NCBI RefSeq assembly: GCF_022829465.1
Contig: NZ_JAKSXZ010000133.1
Span: 62,001 to 126,000 of the forward strand
Source: Methylobacterium sp. J-067
Lineage (GTDB): Bacteria; Pseudomonadota; Alphaproteobacteria; Rhizobiales; Beijerinckiaceae
DNA length: 64,000 nt
Direction: 5' to 3'
The notes beneath the pieces are model-generated. The model saw only the letters and a program-made list of their open reading frames with translations. It ran no database searches and had not been told where the DNA came from. Shown in pieces: positions 24,811-33,797 of the stretch (position 1 is the stretch's first letter; each line of letters opens with the position of its first letter). A program made the translations under genes and the position numbers.

Positions 24811-26840
24811 CCCTTCCCGGCTGGCGCGACTGGGCCTTCGCCCTCAAGACCTTCGCCGCCGCGATCCTGGCGCTGTACCTCGCCATGTGGATCGACCTGC
24901 CGCGCCCCCATTGGGCGCTCGGCACCGTCTACATCACGAGCCAGATGCTCGCCGGGGCGACGCGCGCGAAGGCGCTCTACCGGGTGCTCGGCACCCTGCT
25001 CGGGGCCGTGGTGAGCGTGATCCTCGTGCCGAACCTCGCGAATTCGCCGGAATGGCTGACCCTCGCCATCGCGATCTGGGTCGCCCTGTGCCTGTACCTC
25101 TCCCTGCTCGACCGCACGCCGCGCGGCTACCTCTTGATGCTCGGCGGCTACACGGCCGCGCTGATCGGCTTTCCGGCCGTCGCCGAGCCCGGCACGATGT
25201 TCGACACGGGGGTCGCCCGCGCGGAGGAGATCCTGCTCGGGATCCTCTGCGCCAGCCTCGTGAACACCGTGGTGCTGCCGCGCTCCGTCGCCCCGCTGAT
25301 CGCCGAGCGCCTGGACCAGTGGCTCGGGCAGGCCCGCGCCTGGACGGCGGGGATCGTCCGGGGCGAGGGGGACGACCCCGCCGCGCGCCTGCGCCTCGCC
25401 TCCGGCGCCATCGCCCTCGACGCCCTGGCGACGCCGCTCCGCTACGACGGGACAGGCACGGAGGCGGCCTCCGCCTCCATGGCGACCCTGCGCCAGCACA
25501 TGCTGATGGTCCTGCCCATCGTCTCGGCCCTCGGCGACCGGGCGGACGCCCTGACGCGGGAGGGCGCGCTGCCGGCGCGGGCGAGGGCGCTCCTCGCGTC
25601 CCTCTCCACCTGGATCGCCTCCGGCAGCGCCGACCCGGCCGAGGCCGGCCGGCTGCGGCGGGAGGCGGACGCGGTGGATCCATCCCTGCGCGCGGGCTCG
25701 CCATGGAGCGACCTCGTCCTCGCGAGCCTCGTGGCGCGGATGCGCGACTTCATCGACCTGCGCCAGGACATCCAGGCCCTGCGGCGGCACGTCGTGGAGG
25801 GCGTGCCCGTGAAGGGGGCGCCCGCCTTCCGCTACACGGCGCAGGCCCGCCGCATCCGCCACCGCGACCACGGCGTCGCCCTGCTCTCGGCGGTGACGGT
25901 TTTCCTCGTGATCCTGCTCACCTGCGCCCTCTGGATCGCCACCGGCTGGCCGGACGGCGCGGGCGCGCCGATGATGGCCTCGGTCGGCTGCTGCTTCTTC
26001 GCCGCGCAGGACGATCCCGCGCCGTCGATCCTCACCTTCGCCCATTCGGCGATCCTCGGCGCCGTGGTCTCCGGCGTCTACCTGTTCGGGGTGCTGCCCC
26101 AGGCCACGAGCTTCGAGATGCTGGCGCTGGCCCTCGCCCCGGCCCTCATCCTGTGCGGCCTCTGCATGACACAGCCCCGGACCGCGTCGCTCGCCATGGG
26201 CGCCGCCGTGAACGGCTCGGCCCTCATCGCCCTGCAGAGCAGCTACACCGGGGATTTCGCGGCCTTCGCCAATTCCGCCATCGCCGTCGTCGGTGGGATG
26301 TGGGTGGCCGTGGTGGTCACGCGCCTCGTGCGCTCCTTCGGTGCCGGCTGGGCGGCGCGGCGCCTGCGGGCGATCAACCGGGCGAGCCTCGCCCGCGCCG
26401 CCGGGCGCCACGGGGCTGAGAGCGGGCTCGCCCTCGCGGCGATCATGCTCGACCGGGTCGGGCTGCTCGCCCCCCGCCTCGCCGCCCTGCCGCCGGAGGA
26501 GGCCGCCGGGACCGCCGACCTGATCGGCGAGGTGCGCGTCGGGATCAACGTGGTCGAGCTGCGCCGGGGCCGGCGGGACCTCGCGCCGGAGGCGCGGCAT
26601 GCGGTCGAAGATCTGCTCGCGGCGATGGCCCGCGACTTCGCGGGCGAGGCGGCGCGCCCGCCGGCCGACCTGCTGGCCATCCTCGACCACGCCCTCGCCG
26701 CCACCGCCACCGCCCCGGAGCATCCCGGCCACCGGGCGGCGCTGCTCGGCCTCGTCGGCCTCCGGCGCGGCCTGTTCCCCGAGGCCGCCCCCTATCGCCC
26801 GCGCCGCCCGGCGCCCCTCCCCACGGCACTCGCGGCATGA
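24807..26840 (+). CDS. FUSC family inner-membrane efflux protein (AaeB-like)
   Basis: This 677-residue protein has two clusters of membrane helices (about 10-150 and 365-500), separated and followed by cytosolic parts, the layout of FUSC/AaeB proteins. MWIDLPRPHWALGTVYITSQMLAGATRAKALYRVLGTLLGAVVSV is the typical N-terminal signature. AaeB exports p-hydroxybenzoate and other aromatic acids in E. coli using the AaeA adaptor. Here the next two genes encode the matching AaeX-like and AaeA-like partners. Start is GTG, overlapping the marR stop. The 3' end overlaps the DUF1656 gene by four bases. Confidence 0.92.
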   Translation: MTLPGWRDWAFALKTFAAAILALYLAMWIDLPRPHWALGTVYITSQMLAGATRAKALYRVLGTLLGAVVSVILVPNLANSPEWLTLAIAIWVALCLYLSLLDRTPRGYLLMLGGYTAALIGFPAVAEPGTMFDTGVARAEEILLGILCASLVNTVVLPRSVAPLIAERLDQWLGQARAWTAGIVRGEGDDPAARLRLASGAIALDALATPLRYDGTGTEAASASMATLRQHMLMVLPIVSALGDRADALTREGALPARARALLASLSTWIASGSADPAEAGRLRREADAVDPSLRAGSPWSDLVLASLVARMRDFIDLRQDIQALRRHVVEGVPVKGAPAFRYTAQARRIRHRDHGVALLSAVTVFLVILLTCALWIATGWPDGAGAPMMASVGCCFFAAQDDPAPSILTFAHSAILGAVVSGVYLFGVLPQATSFEMLALALAPALILCGLCMTQPRTASLAMGAAVNGSALIALQSSYTGDFAAFANSAIAVVGGMWVAVVVTRLVRSFGAGWAARRLRAINRASLARAAGRHGAESGLALAAIMLDRVGLLAPRLAALPPEEAAGTADLIGEVRVGINVVELRRGRRDLAPEARHAVEDLLAAMARDFAGEAARPPADLLAILDHALAATATAPEHPGHRAALLGLVGLRRGLFPEAAPYRPRRPAPLPTALAA

Positions 26841-27046
26841 CCGGCGAACTCGACCTCTACGGCGTCTACGTCCCGAGCCTCGCGGCCTGGATGCTGATCG
26901 CCTTCCTCCTCAGCGCGGTCCTGCGCCGGGTGCTCGCCCGCTGCGGCCTCTACCGCCTCGTCTGGCACCGGCCGCTCTTCGACCTCGCCCTCTTCGTCCT
27001 CCTGCTCGGCTGCGTCGTGCGCCTCGCGCAGCCCCTCGCCTCCTGA
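26837..27046 (+). CDS. DUF1656 family small membrane protein (AaeX-like)
   Basis: This 69-residue protein has two hydrophobic segments (SLAAWMLIAFLLSAVL and LFDLALFVLLLGCVVRL) around a WHRPLFD turn, the DUF1656/AaeX pattern. It is regularly encoded between FUSC permease and HlyD adaptor genes; its role in the pump is unknown. The ATG overlaps the permease stop (ATGA), and the adaptor gene follows after 15 bases. Confidence 0.92.
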   Translation: MTGELDLYGVYVPSLAAWMLIAFLLSAVLRRVLARCGLYRLVWHRPLFDLALFVLLLGCVVRLAQPLAS

Positions 27047-27061
27047 GCCCCGGCCCCTGTC

Positions 27062-27991
27062 ATGACACGGTTCCTCGCCCTCGCCCTCCGGCTCGCCGTC
27101 ACCCTCGGAGCGGTCGCCGCCGCCCTCGTCGTCGCCCTCTCCCTCTGGGACTATTACATGGACGCCCCCTGGACCCGGGACGGGCGGGTGCGCGCCGACG
27201 TGGTCGAGATCGCCCCCGACGTCTCGGGCCTCGTCACGCAGGTGCTGGTCGAGGACAATCAGGAGGTGACGCGCGGCGACGTGCTGTTCCGGATCGACCC
27301 CGAGCGCTTCACCCTGGCCCTGCGGCAGGCTGAGGCGATGGTGGAGGGCAAGCGGGCGAGCGCCGAGCAGGCCGCCGCCGATGACCGGCGCTACAGCCGC
27401 CTGAGCGACGCCGCCGTCTCGCAGCAGAAGGTCGAGCTGGCGCGGGCCACCGCCCTCGCCGCCAAGGCCGCCTACGATCAGGCCGTGGCCGACCGGGACG
27501 TCGCCAAGCTCAACCTCGCCCGCTCCGAGGTGCGGGCCTCGGTCAACGGGCGCATCACCAACATGGAGCTGCGGCCGGGCCACTACGTGAACACCGGCAA
27601 GGGCGTGATGGCCCTGGTGGACCGCGACACGCTGCGGGTCGAGGGCTATTTCGAGGAGACGAAGCTGCCGCGCATCCATGTCGGCGACCGCGCCCGCATC
27701 CGCCTGATGGGCGAGAGCACGCTGCTCACCGGCCATGTCGAGAGCATCGCGGGGGGCATCGAGGACCGGGAGCGCAGCGCCGGGGCGAGCCTTCTGGCCA
27801 ACGTGAATCCGACCTTCGCCTGGGTCCGCCTCGCCCAGCGCATCCCCGTGCGGATCCGCCTCGATGGGGAAGCCGACCGCCGGATGCTGGTCTCCGGCCG
27901 GACCGCAACGGTGGCGGTGGAGGGGCCTTCCCTGGATCTCCTCGACGGCTGGCGGCAGGCGCGTGCCGCCGCCGACCGTTTGGTGCGCTGA
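27062..27991 (+). CDS. HlyD/AaeA family periplasmic adaptor of efflux pump
   Basis: This 309-residue membrane-fusion protein has one N-terminal helix (LALALRLAVTLGAVAAALVVALSLW), then the DAPWTRDGRVRADVVEIAPDVSG lipoyl-like signature. A helical hairpin (about 95-160) and the second lipoyl half (VRASVNGRITNMELRPGHYVNTG) follow. It would link the FUSC permease to the outer membrane channel. It completes the marR-aaeB-aaeX-aaeA type operon. No TolC-type gene is present nearby. Confidence 0.93.
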   Translation: MTRFLALALRLAVTLGAVAAALVVALSLWDYYMDAPWTRDGRVRADVVEIAPDVSGLVTQVLVEDNQEVTRGDVLFRIDPERFTLALRQAEAMVEGKRASAEQAAADDRRYSRLSDAAVSQQKVELARATALAAKAAYDQAVADRDVAKLNLARSEVRASVNGRITNMELRPGHYVNTGKGVMALVDRDTLRVEGYFEETKLPRIHVGDRARIRLMGESTLLTGHVESIAGGIEDRERSAGASLLANVNPTFAWVRLAQRIPVRIRLDGEADRRMLVSGRTATVAVEGPSLDLLDGWRQARAAADRLVR

Positions 27992-28059
27992 CGGCGAGGA
28001 TCGCTTCGCGGAACCGGCCGGTTGACGCAGCGGGATGCCCCGGTACACGCGAGGCTCGG

Positions 28060-28752
28060 ATGGACCCCGACACGTCGATCGCCGCCCTGCTCGCGCGCAA
28101 CGCGGAACTCGAGGCCGACAACGCGCGCCTGCGCCGCCTCTTCGACCGGCGGGACACCCCCGCCGACCTGCGCCAGCGCCTGCGCTCGACCCTCGGCCTG
28201 CTGCGCGAGGTGATCCAGCGCTCCGCCGAGGCGCGGGAGGAGGCCGCGGAATACGCCGCGCACCTGCGCGACCGGCTCGATTCCATCGTGCGGATGCATG
28301 TCGCCATCGACCATACCGGCGACGTCGACCTGCACGCGGTCATCGCCGAGGAATTGCTGACCTACACGGTGCAGGAGGGCGACCGCCTGCACCTGAGCGG
28401 GCCCACGATCCGCCTGCGGGCGCGGGCGGCGCAGGTCCTGGGGCTGGCGATCCACGAACTCGCCGTGAACGCGGTGGAGCACGGCGCGGCGATGCAGGCG
28501 GGGCGGATCGCCGTGTCCTGGCACGTGGAGCCGGGCGATCCCGATCCGCTCTTCACCCTCGCCTGGACGGAGACCGGGCTCGGAGGGCTCGCCACCCCGG
28601 CCCGGCGCGGCTTCGGCGCGGAGGTGCTGAGCCAGATGGTCGGCCACGACCTCGCCGGGCGGACGAATCTCGCCTTCGCGCCGGACGGGCTGCACTGGAC
28701 CCTCCGCTGCCCGTTCCCGCCCCGCATGGGCTATCTCGCCAGGGGCGACTGA
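28060..28752 (+). CDS. HWE/HisKA_2-like histidine kinase protein lacking the phosphoacceptor histidine
   Basis: This 230-residue soluble protein resembles HWE-type kinases. A leucine-rich coil (1-35) precedes a dimerisation region (about 36-82). In HWE kinases that region starts ELNHRVKNTLA; here it is DLRQRLRSTLG, so Gln39 occupies the place of the phosphorylated histidine. The ATPase part keeps the N-box (HELAVNAVEHGA, 132-143), a WxE motif (Trp169, Glu171), and a G-rich end (GFGAEVLSQMVGHDLAGRTNL). It may bind ATP yet not autophosphorylate, acting as a regulator or partner. No receiver protein is encoded beside it. Confidence 0.82.
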   Translation: MDPDTSIAALLARNAELEADNARLRRLFDRRDTPADLRQRLRSTLGLLREVIQRSAEAREEAAEYAAHLRDRLDSIVRMHVAIDHTGDVDLHAVIAEELLTYTVQEGDRLHLSGPTIRLRARAAQVLGLAIHELAVNAVEHGAAMQAGRIAVSWHVEPGDPDPLFTLAWTETGLGGLATPARRGFGAEVLSQMVGHDLAGRTNLAFAPDGLHWTLRCPFPPRMGYLARGD

Positions 28753-28819
28753 GCCCCGCCTTGCCGAACTATCCGCTCGGATATAACGCTGGCCGGATCG
28801 CCGCCGCGAGGATCGCCCG

Positions 28820-29302
28820 ATGAAGCTCGTCACCGCCGCCGCCCTCGCCGGGCTCCTCGCCACGGGCGCGGCCCATGCCGCCGGGACCGGCTGCGGCGGC
28901 TTCGCATGGTCCCTCGACGCCGAGCGGGCGCTGCTCGCCGCGCCGGAGGCCGGGGACACGACCGCGCCGCCCACGTTCCGCCGGCTCGCGATGACGCCGC
29001 TGGCGCAGGCGGCCCTGCCCATGCCGCCGGAGCGGGCGCTGCGCGAGCCCGGCAGCGCGCTCGCGGGCGTCACGCGGGTGAGCGTGCCCGAGGCGGGCCT
29101 CTATCGGGTGACGCTGCCGGCGGAGGGCTGGATCGACGTCATCCAGGGCGGGGCCTATCGCCGCCCCGAGGCCTTCACCGGGGCGAAGGACTGTCCCGGC
29201 CTGCGCAAGAGCGTGCGCGTCCGCCTCGACGCGGGCGAGGCGGTCATCCAGATCACCGGGACGACGCCCGTGCCCGGCCTCGCCTTCACCCGCGAGCCGT
29301 GA
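28820..29302 (+). CDS. Secreted hypothetical protein, 160 residues
   Basis: A clear signal peptide (MKLVTAAALAGLLATGAAHA) is followed by a mature part of about 140 residues. Two cysteines (GTGCGGF and KDCPGL) could form a disulfide. YRVTLPAEGWIDVIQGGAYRRPEAFTGAKDCPGLRKSVRVRLDAGEAVIQITG reads like a beta-sandwich that coats a ligand or surface. I recall similar lone homologues in Methylobacterium-type genomes without assigned function. A GAGGAT ribosome site precedes the ATG. Confidence 0.75.
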   Translation: MKLVTAAALAGLLATGAAHAAGTGCGGFAWSLDAERALLAAPEAGDTTAPPTFRRLAMTPLAQAALPMPPERALREPGSALAGVTRVSVPEAGLYRVTLPAEGWIDVIQGGAYRRPEAFTGAKDCPGLRKSVRVRLDAGEAVIQITGTTPVPGLAFTREP

Positions 29303-29367
29303 CGGGCGGTTGCCAAGAGCCGGCGGCGCTGCCACTTGCGGGGTGAGTCAGGTGCGCGGGAACGGGA

Positions 29368-29760
29368 ATGGTCACGATGCTTGCCGACCTCGTCGCCCGC
29401 GCCGCCACCACGGCCCGCCGCCATGCCCAGCGCTTTCCGGGCGTGATGGCCAAGGACAGGCTGCCCTGGGCGGTGATCGAGGCCTACGATGCCGACGTGC
29501 GCGGCCATCTGGAGCGCGACCCGCGCATCGAGGACGAGCGCGACCGGGTGCTCATCGCCGCCGTCAAGCTCGCGGAGACGCCGCCCGACGAGGAAGACGA
29601 GATCGACACCGCCCGCGCCGGCCTCGTGGACGCGATCGACTATCTGGAACAGGCGGTGCTGCGCTTCGGCCTCGCCAACCGGCAGGCGGTGAAGCTCGGT
29701 CTCGGCGAGGCGGGCCGCCGGGTCGGGGATGTCGCCCCGGCGGCCGGCGCCCCGCATTAG
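29368..29760 (+). CDS. Hypothetical protein, 130 residues
   Basis: This small soluble protein is not recognised. It is predicted to be mostly helical and acidic in its middle (RDPRIEDERDRVLIAAVKLAETPPDEEDEID). It has no signal peptide, membrane segment or cysteine. A second ATG nine bases downstream is an equally good start. It converges with the binding-protein gene, separated by three bases. Codon use matches its neighbours, which supports it being real. Confidence 0.65.
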   Translation: MVTMLADLVARAATTARRHAQRFPGVMAKDRLPWAVIEAYDADVRGHLERDPRIEDERDRVLIAAVKLAETPPDEEDEIDTARAGLVDAIDYLEQAVLRFGLANRQAVKLGLGEAGRRVGDVAPAAGAPH

Positions 29761-29763
29761 CGC

Positions 29764-31011
29764 TCAGCGCGCGGCGGCCTTCACGGCGGCGGGCAGGATC
29801 ACCTGGCCGCTGGCGATCTTCGAGGGCCAGATGGCGACCTGCTTGCCGCCCTGCCACTGCGCCAGGAGGCCGGTGACGTAGCCCTCGCCGTACTTGATCG
29901 AGTGGGTGAAGGGATCGTCCTTGCCCTGGAACTGGGTGCGGCCGGCGACGCCGGTCCAATCGGTCTTCTCCAGGGCGTCCACGAGCTTGTCGGCCTCGCT
30001 CGATCCGGCCCGCTTGATCGCGTCGGCGATGTAATAGACCTGATCGTAGGCCATGTAGCCCGCGTAGGACGGGGCGCCGTTGAAGCGCTTCTTGAACGCC
30101 TCGCCGAAGGGCACGGTCTTGTCGGTCATGGCCGCGCCGGGCACCGCGAGGCTCTGGAAGATCACCCCGTCCGTGCCGCCGTTGGTGTCGTTCCAGAAGG
30201 TCGAGGCCGTGGCCTGCGAGTTCATGCCGGTCATGGCGAGCGGCACCTGCTGGTTCTTCCACTGCACCGTCGGCTGCACCCCGACATGCGAAATGCCGGT
30301 GACGATGAGATCCGGCTTGGCCGCCTCGATCTTGTTGTAGATCGGCGTGAAGTCGCCGGTATCGGGCGAGAAGCGGATGTGCTCCACCACCTTCAGCCCG
30401 ATCTTCGGCAGGCATTCCTCGTAGCCGACGTCGAGGGGCCGGGTCCACGCGGCGTCCTCGCTCATGATCGCCGCCGTCTTCGCCTTGAGCAGGTCGGTGA
30501 GCACCGCCTTGCTGCCGTCGCAGATCGATTGCGCCAGCGCGGCCGAGGTCAGGTAGCCGTGGAACGTGTACTTGTTGCGGGCATAGTCCTTGTGGACCGC
30601 GAGGCTGATCTCGTTCGAGGCGGCGCCGGGCGTGATCATCGGCGTCTTCAGCCGCGCCGCCCAGGGCATCAGCGCCAGCACGACTTCCGAGATATAGCTC
30701 GCGATGACGACCTGAACCTTGTCCTCGCTCACCGCCCGCTGGAAGGCGCGCACCGCGTCGGCGGCGGAGGACTTGTCGTCGTAGGTCACGACCTGGATCA
30801 TCCGGCCATCGACGCCGCCCTTGGCGTTGATCTCGTCGGCGGCGAGCTGCGCCGCCTGCGGGATCGAGGCGCCGACCACCGCCTGCGCCTCCGCGATGAC
30901 GCCGATCTTGATCGGGTCCGCCGCCTGTGCCGGGCCTGGGACAGCGAGGGCGGCGATCACGGCGAGGGCGGTACTGTTCAGGAAAAATCGGCGGCCGGCG
31001 GCGTTGGACAT
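29764..31011 (-). CDS. Branched-chain-type ABC transporter substrate-binding protein (copy 1)
   Basis: This 415-residue periplasmic binding protein belongs to the Leu/Ile/Val-binding family. The signal peptide ends at AQA, followed by ADPIKIGVIAEAQAVVGASIPQAAQLAADEINAKGGVDGRMIQVVTYDD. It is a close duplicate of the protein at 39429-40661: most residues match by eye and long stretches of DNA near the 5' ends agree almost base for base. Because it lies just downstream of the acyl-CoA synthetase end of the importer locus, separated from it by a palindromic repeat, it probably feeds the same LivHM/LivGF machinery with a related ligand. The ligand is not a proven amino acid; the linked genes suggest a carboxylic acid. 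Confidence 0.9.
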   Translation of the reverse strand: MSNAAGRRFFLNSTALAVIAALAVPGPAQAADPIKIGVIAEAQAVVGASIPQAAQLAADEINAKGGVDGRMIQVVTYDDKSSAADAVRAFQRAVSEDKVQVVIASYISEVVLALMPWAARLKTPMITPGAASNEISLAVHKDYARNKYTFHGYLTSAALAQSICDGSKAVLTDLLKAKTAAIMSEDAAWTRPLDVGYEECLPKIGLKVVEHIRFSPDTGDFTPIYNKIEAAKPDLIVTGISHVGVQPTVQWKNQQVPLAMTGMNSQATASTFWNDTNGGTDGVIFQSLAVPGAAMTDKTVPFGEAFKKRFNGAPSYAGYMAYDQVYYIADAIKRAGSSEADKLVDALEKTDWTGVAGRTQFQGKDDPFTHSIKYGEGYVTGLLAQWQGGKQVAIWPSKIASGQVILPAAVKAAAR

Positions 31012-31165
31012 GTCGCTTCCTCCTGACGCCGCGCCGATTCTCTTGAACTTCGGCTGCGGTCGTCTTGGCGAATTCTGTATCCATTGCCCGCACGGCGCAA
31101 TGCATCAGGATTGGAAACGGGCCGGATCGTCATTGTTGAAGGCCCTCGGCATGACCCACCACACA

Positions 31166-31258
31166 CGTCATTGCGAGCGTAAGCGAAGCAATCCAGGGCA
31201 GCGGGCCGTTTCCGAGCGTGGCGCATCCCTGGATTGCTTCACTGCGTTCGCAATGACG
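31166..31258. repeat. Palindromic REP-like element with 33-base arms
   Basis: The left arm starts CGTCATTGCGAGCG (31166) and ends CAATCCAGGG (31198). The right arm starts CCCTGGATTGCTTC (31227) and ends CGCAATGACG (31258). The arms are nearly perfect inverted copies around a 28-base centre. Repeats with this CGTCATTGCGAGCG...GCAATCCAG core are, from memory, widespread in alphaproteobacterial intergenic regions. The right arm runs into the 3' end of the acyl-CoA synthetase gene and supplies its stop codon. The RNA could fold into a long hairpin that terminates or protects transcripts on either side. Confidence 0.85.
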
Positions 31259-33020
31259 GCGCTGTTTGTGGTGACGATGGCGGTGACGGCGCGGCATCCT
31301 CGAACACCTGCCGCAGCGCCGACCTGAGGATCTTGCCGGCCGGGTTGCGCGGCAGCATCCCGTCCCAGATCCGCACGCGGACGGGCACCTTGTAGGCGGC
31401 GAGCCGCCCGGCGGCGAAGGCGCGGATCGCCTCGGGCGTAGCGTCGGAGCCCGCCGCGAGGGTCACGACGGCGCCGGGCTCCTCGCCGAGGGTCGGGTGC
31501 GGCACCGGCAGGACGACGGCGTCGATCACGTCGGGATGGGCGAACAGGACGTCCTCCACCTCGATGCAATGGATGTTCTCGCCGCCCCGGATCAGCATGT
31601 CCTTCATCCGGTCGACGATGGTGACGAAGCCCTCCGCGTCGGCGAAGGCGAGGTCGCCGGTATGGAGCCAGCCCTCGCGAAAAGTCTCGGCGGTGGCCTC
31701 GGGGTCGTCCCAGTAGCCGCGCACGATGCCCGGCCCCCGCACGCAGAGTTCCCCGACCTCCCCCGGCGGCAGGTCGCGGCCGAGCAGGTCGCGGATGCGG
31801 ATCTCGCAGACCGGCAGGGGCGGGCCGCAGGATCCGGGATGGGCGATGTAATCCTCGCCCTGGTGGTGGGTGAAGGTGGCCGAGGTCTCGGTCATGCCCC
31901 AGCCCGTCGCCGGCACGACCTGCGGGAAGGCGTCTCCGAGACTGCGCACGAGGTCGGCGGCGGCGGGGGCGCCGCCGTAGGACACGCTCTCCAGGCTCGG
32001 CAGCGGGCGCCCGGCGGCGCGGGCGGCCTCCGCCAATTGCCACGCGATGGTCGGCACGCCGCCCGCTGTGGTGCAGCCTTCCGCCTCCACGAGGTCGAGG
32101 GCGTCCTGTGGGTCCCAGCGGTGCATCATCACCAGCCGGTGCCCGCCGAACAGGGCGCTGCCGAGGGAGGCGTGGCAGGCGGTGACGTGGAACAGCGGGA
32201 TCGCCAGCAGGGCGGCCCGCTGGGGGGCGTTCGGATCGGGCTTGGGCGGCTCCAGGCCCTTGCGCAGGGCCGTGCGCGCCGCCGAATAGGGATAGGCCAT
32301 CACCGTCGAGGCGGCGGCCCGGTGGGTGCCGATGGCGCCCTTCGGCTTACCCGTCGTGCCGGAGGTGTAGAACAGGGTGGCGTCGTCCTCGGGGTCGAGG
32401 GCGAGGCCCGGCAGGGGGCGCTCGGGCAGGGACGCCCACGCCCCCGTGGGGCCGATGATCTCGGCGAGCGCTGGGGAGGCGCCCGGCTCGGCGCGGGTGG
32501 CGATGACCGCCGCGAGCGCTGGGCATTCGGTGAGGTGGGGGGCGAGCCGGGCGAGGCGGTCGCCGTCGGCGATCAGCACCCGCGCGCCGGAATGGGCGAG
32601 CGCGTAGGCGAGTTCCGGCCCGGTCCACCATGCGTTGAGCGGCGTCGCGACGGCGCCCGCGAGCAGCGCCCCGTAGGCGCAGACCGGCCATTCCGGCAGG
32701 TTGCGCATGGCGATAGCGACCCGGTCGCCCTTCGTGACGCCGAGGCCGATCAGGTGATGGGCCAGGGCGATCGCCGCCTTGGCGAAGCCCGTGAAGCTCG
32801 TCCGCTCGTCGCGGTAGACGAGGAATGTCCGGTCCCCGTGACCCTGCGCGCGAAGGAACAGGTCGCGCAGCGTCCCCGGCGCGTTCACCCAGATCCGAGT
32901 CGGCACGCCCCGGATGGTCCGGGTCTCGACGGCGTAGGGCGAGCCCGGCGCGGTCAGCCGAGCCTCGGCCTCCGCGAAGGCCATCGCCGGCCAGCCGGGG
33001 GGAAGGGCCGGGCCGGTCAT
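31239..33020 (-). CDS. AMP-dependent acyl-CoA synthetase (LvaE-like candidate)
   Basis: This 593-residue ligase activates a carboxylic acid as its CoA thioester through an acyl-adenylate. Signature motifs are YTSGTTGKPKGAIGTH (P-loop), ATGWGMTETSATF (A5), GWLHTGDLAFADAEGFVTIVDRMKDMLIRGGENI (A7-A8) and the catalytic lysine in NPAGKILRSALRQ (A10). The last 15 or so residues (SPPSSPQTAPSLRTQ) do not look like part of the enzyme. They are encoded by the flanking palindromic repeat, so the original C-terminus was probably replaced. The start overlaps the SDR gene by four bases. With the SDR, phosphotransferase and dehydrogenase genes it forms a catabolic operon. Confidence 0.92.
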   Translation of the reverse strand: MTGPALPPGWPAMAFAEAEARLTAPGSPYAVETRTIRGVPTRIWVNAPGTLRDLFLRAQGHGDRTFLVYRDERTSFTGFAKAAIALAHHLIGLGVTKGDRVAIAMRNLPEWPVCAYGALLAGAVATPLNAWWTGPELAYALAHSGARVLIADGDRLARLAPHLTECPALAAVIATRAEPGASPALAEIIGPTGAWASLPERPLPGLALDPEDDATLFYTSGTTGKPKGAIGTHRAAASTVMAYPYSAARTALRKGLEPPKPDPNAPQRAALLAIPLFHVTACHASLGSALFGGHRLVMMHRWDPQDALDLVEAEGCTTAGGVPTIAWQLAEAARAAGRPLPSLESVSYGGAPAAADLVRSLGDAFPQVVPATGWGMTETSATFTHHQGEDYIAHPGSCGPPLPVCEIRIRDLLGRDLPPGEVGELCVRGPGIVRGYWDDPEATAETFREGWLHTGDLAFADAEGFVTIVDRMKDMLIRGGENIHCIEVEDVLFAHPDVIDAVVLPVPHPTLGEEPGAVVTLAAGSDATPEAIRAFAAGRLAAYKVPVRVRIWDGMLPRNPAGKILRSALRQVFEDAAPSPPSSPQTAPSLRTQ

Positions 33021-33787
33021 CGGGCGATGGTCACGCCGCCATCGGCGACGAGGGCCTGTCCGGTCACGAACCGTCCCGCCGGGGAGGCGAGGAACACGGC
33101 GGCGCCGGCGATGTCGTCCGGCTCGCCGATCCGGCGCAGCGGCGCGGAGCCCTCGGTCTGGGCCAGCATGGCGGGGTCCTCCCAGAGGGCGCGGGCGAAA
33201 TCGGTGCGGACGAGGCCCGGGCAGAGGCAGTTCACCCGCACATTGTGGGGGCCGTACTCGACCGCGTAGTTCCGCGCGAGCTGCAGGTCGGCCGCCTTCG
33301 AGACGTTGTAGGCGCCGATCACCGGAGAGCCCTTCAGGGCGCCGATGGACGACACGATCACGATGGCCCCGTCCCGCCGGGCCACCATCCCCGGTGCGCA
33401 GAGCTGGATCAGCCAGTGGTTCGACAGCACGTTGTTGTCGAGGATCTTGCGGAACTGCTCGTCGGAGATGCCGGCCAGCGGCCCGTAATACGGGTTGCTC
33501 GCCGCGTTGCAGACCAGGATATCCACCGGGCCGAGGCTCGCCTCGGTCCCGGCGACGAGGGCCTGCAACTCCTCCTTCACGGAAATGCTCGCCGGGATCG
33601 CCACCGCCCGGCCGGGGCCGTGGGCTTCCTCGATCTCGCGGACCACCGCCTCGCAGGCCTCGCGCCTGCGGGAGGAGATCACCACCCGCGCGCCCTGCTC
33701 GGCCATGCGCAGGGCGATGGCCCGGCCGATGCCCTTCGAGGAGCCGGTGATGAGGGCGACCTTGCCGGTCAGGTCGAACAGCGACAT
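33017..33787 (-). CDS. SDR family oxidoreductase (LvaD-like candidate)
   Basis: This 256-residue classical short-chain dehydrogenase has the nucleotide site TGSSKGIGRAIALRMA, the NAA strand (VCNAASNPYYGP), and the Ser-Tyr-Lys catalytic set (VSSIGALKGSPVIGAYNVSKAA). SSRRR after the second strand suggests NADP preference. The pattern around NPYYGPL resembles DHRS4-type carbonyl reductases. In the operon it could reduce or oxidise a keto/hydroxyacyl-CoA. It follows the phosphotransferase gene by 10 bases and overlaps the ligase gene. Confidence 0.92.
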   Translation of the reverse strand: MSLFDLTGKVALITGSSKGIGRAIALRMAEQGARVVISSRRREACEAVVREIEEAHGPGRAVAIPASISVKEELQALVAGTEASLGPVDILVCNAASNPYYGPLAGISDEQFRKILDNNVLSNHWLIQLCAPGMVARRDGAIVIVSSIGALKGSPVIGAYNVSKAADLQLARNYAVEYGPHNVRVNCLCPGLVRTDFARALWEDPAMLAQTEGSAPLRRIGEPDDIAGAAVFLASPAGRFVTGQALVADGGVTIAR

Positions 33788-33797
33788 CGATCCTCCC

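Noticed and set aside
31012..31327. A coding gene spanning the palindromic repeat (plus strand)
   Set aside because: The frame is created by the repeat and by antisense DNA of the flanking genes and has no family signature.
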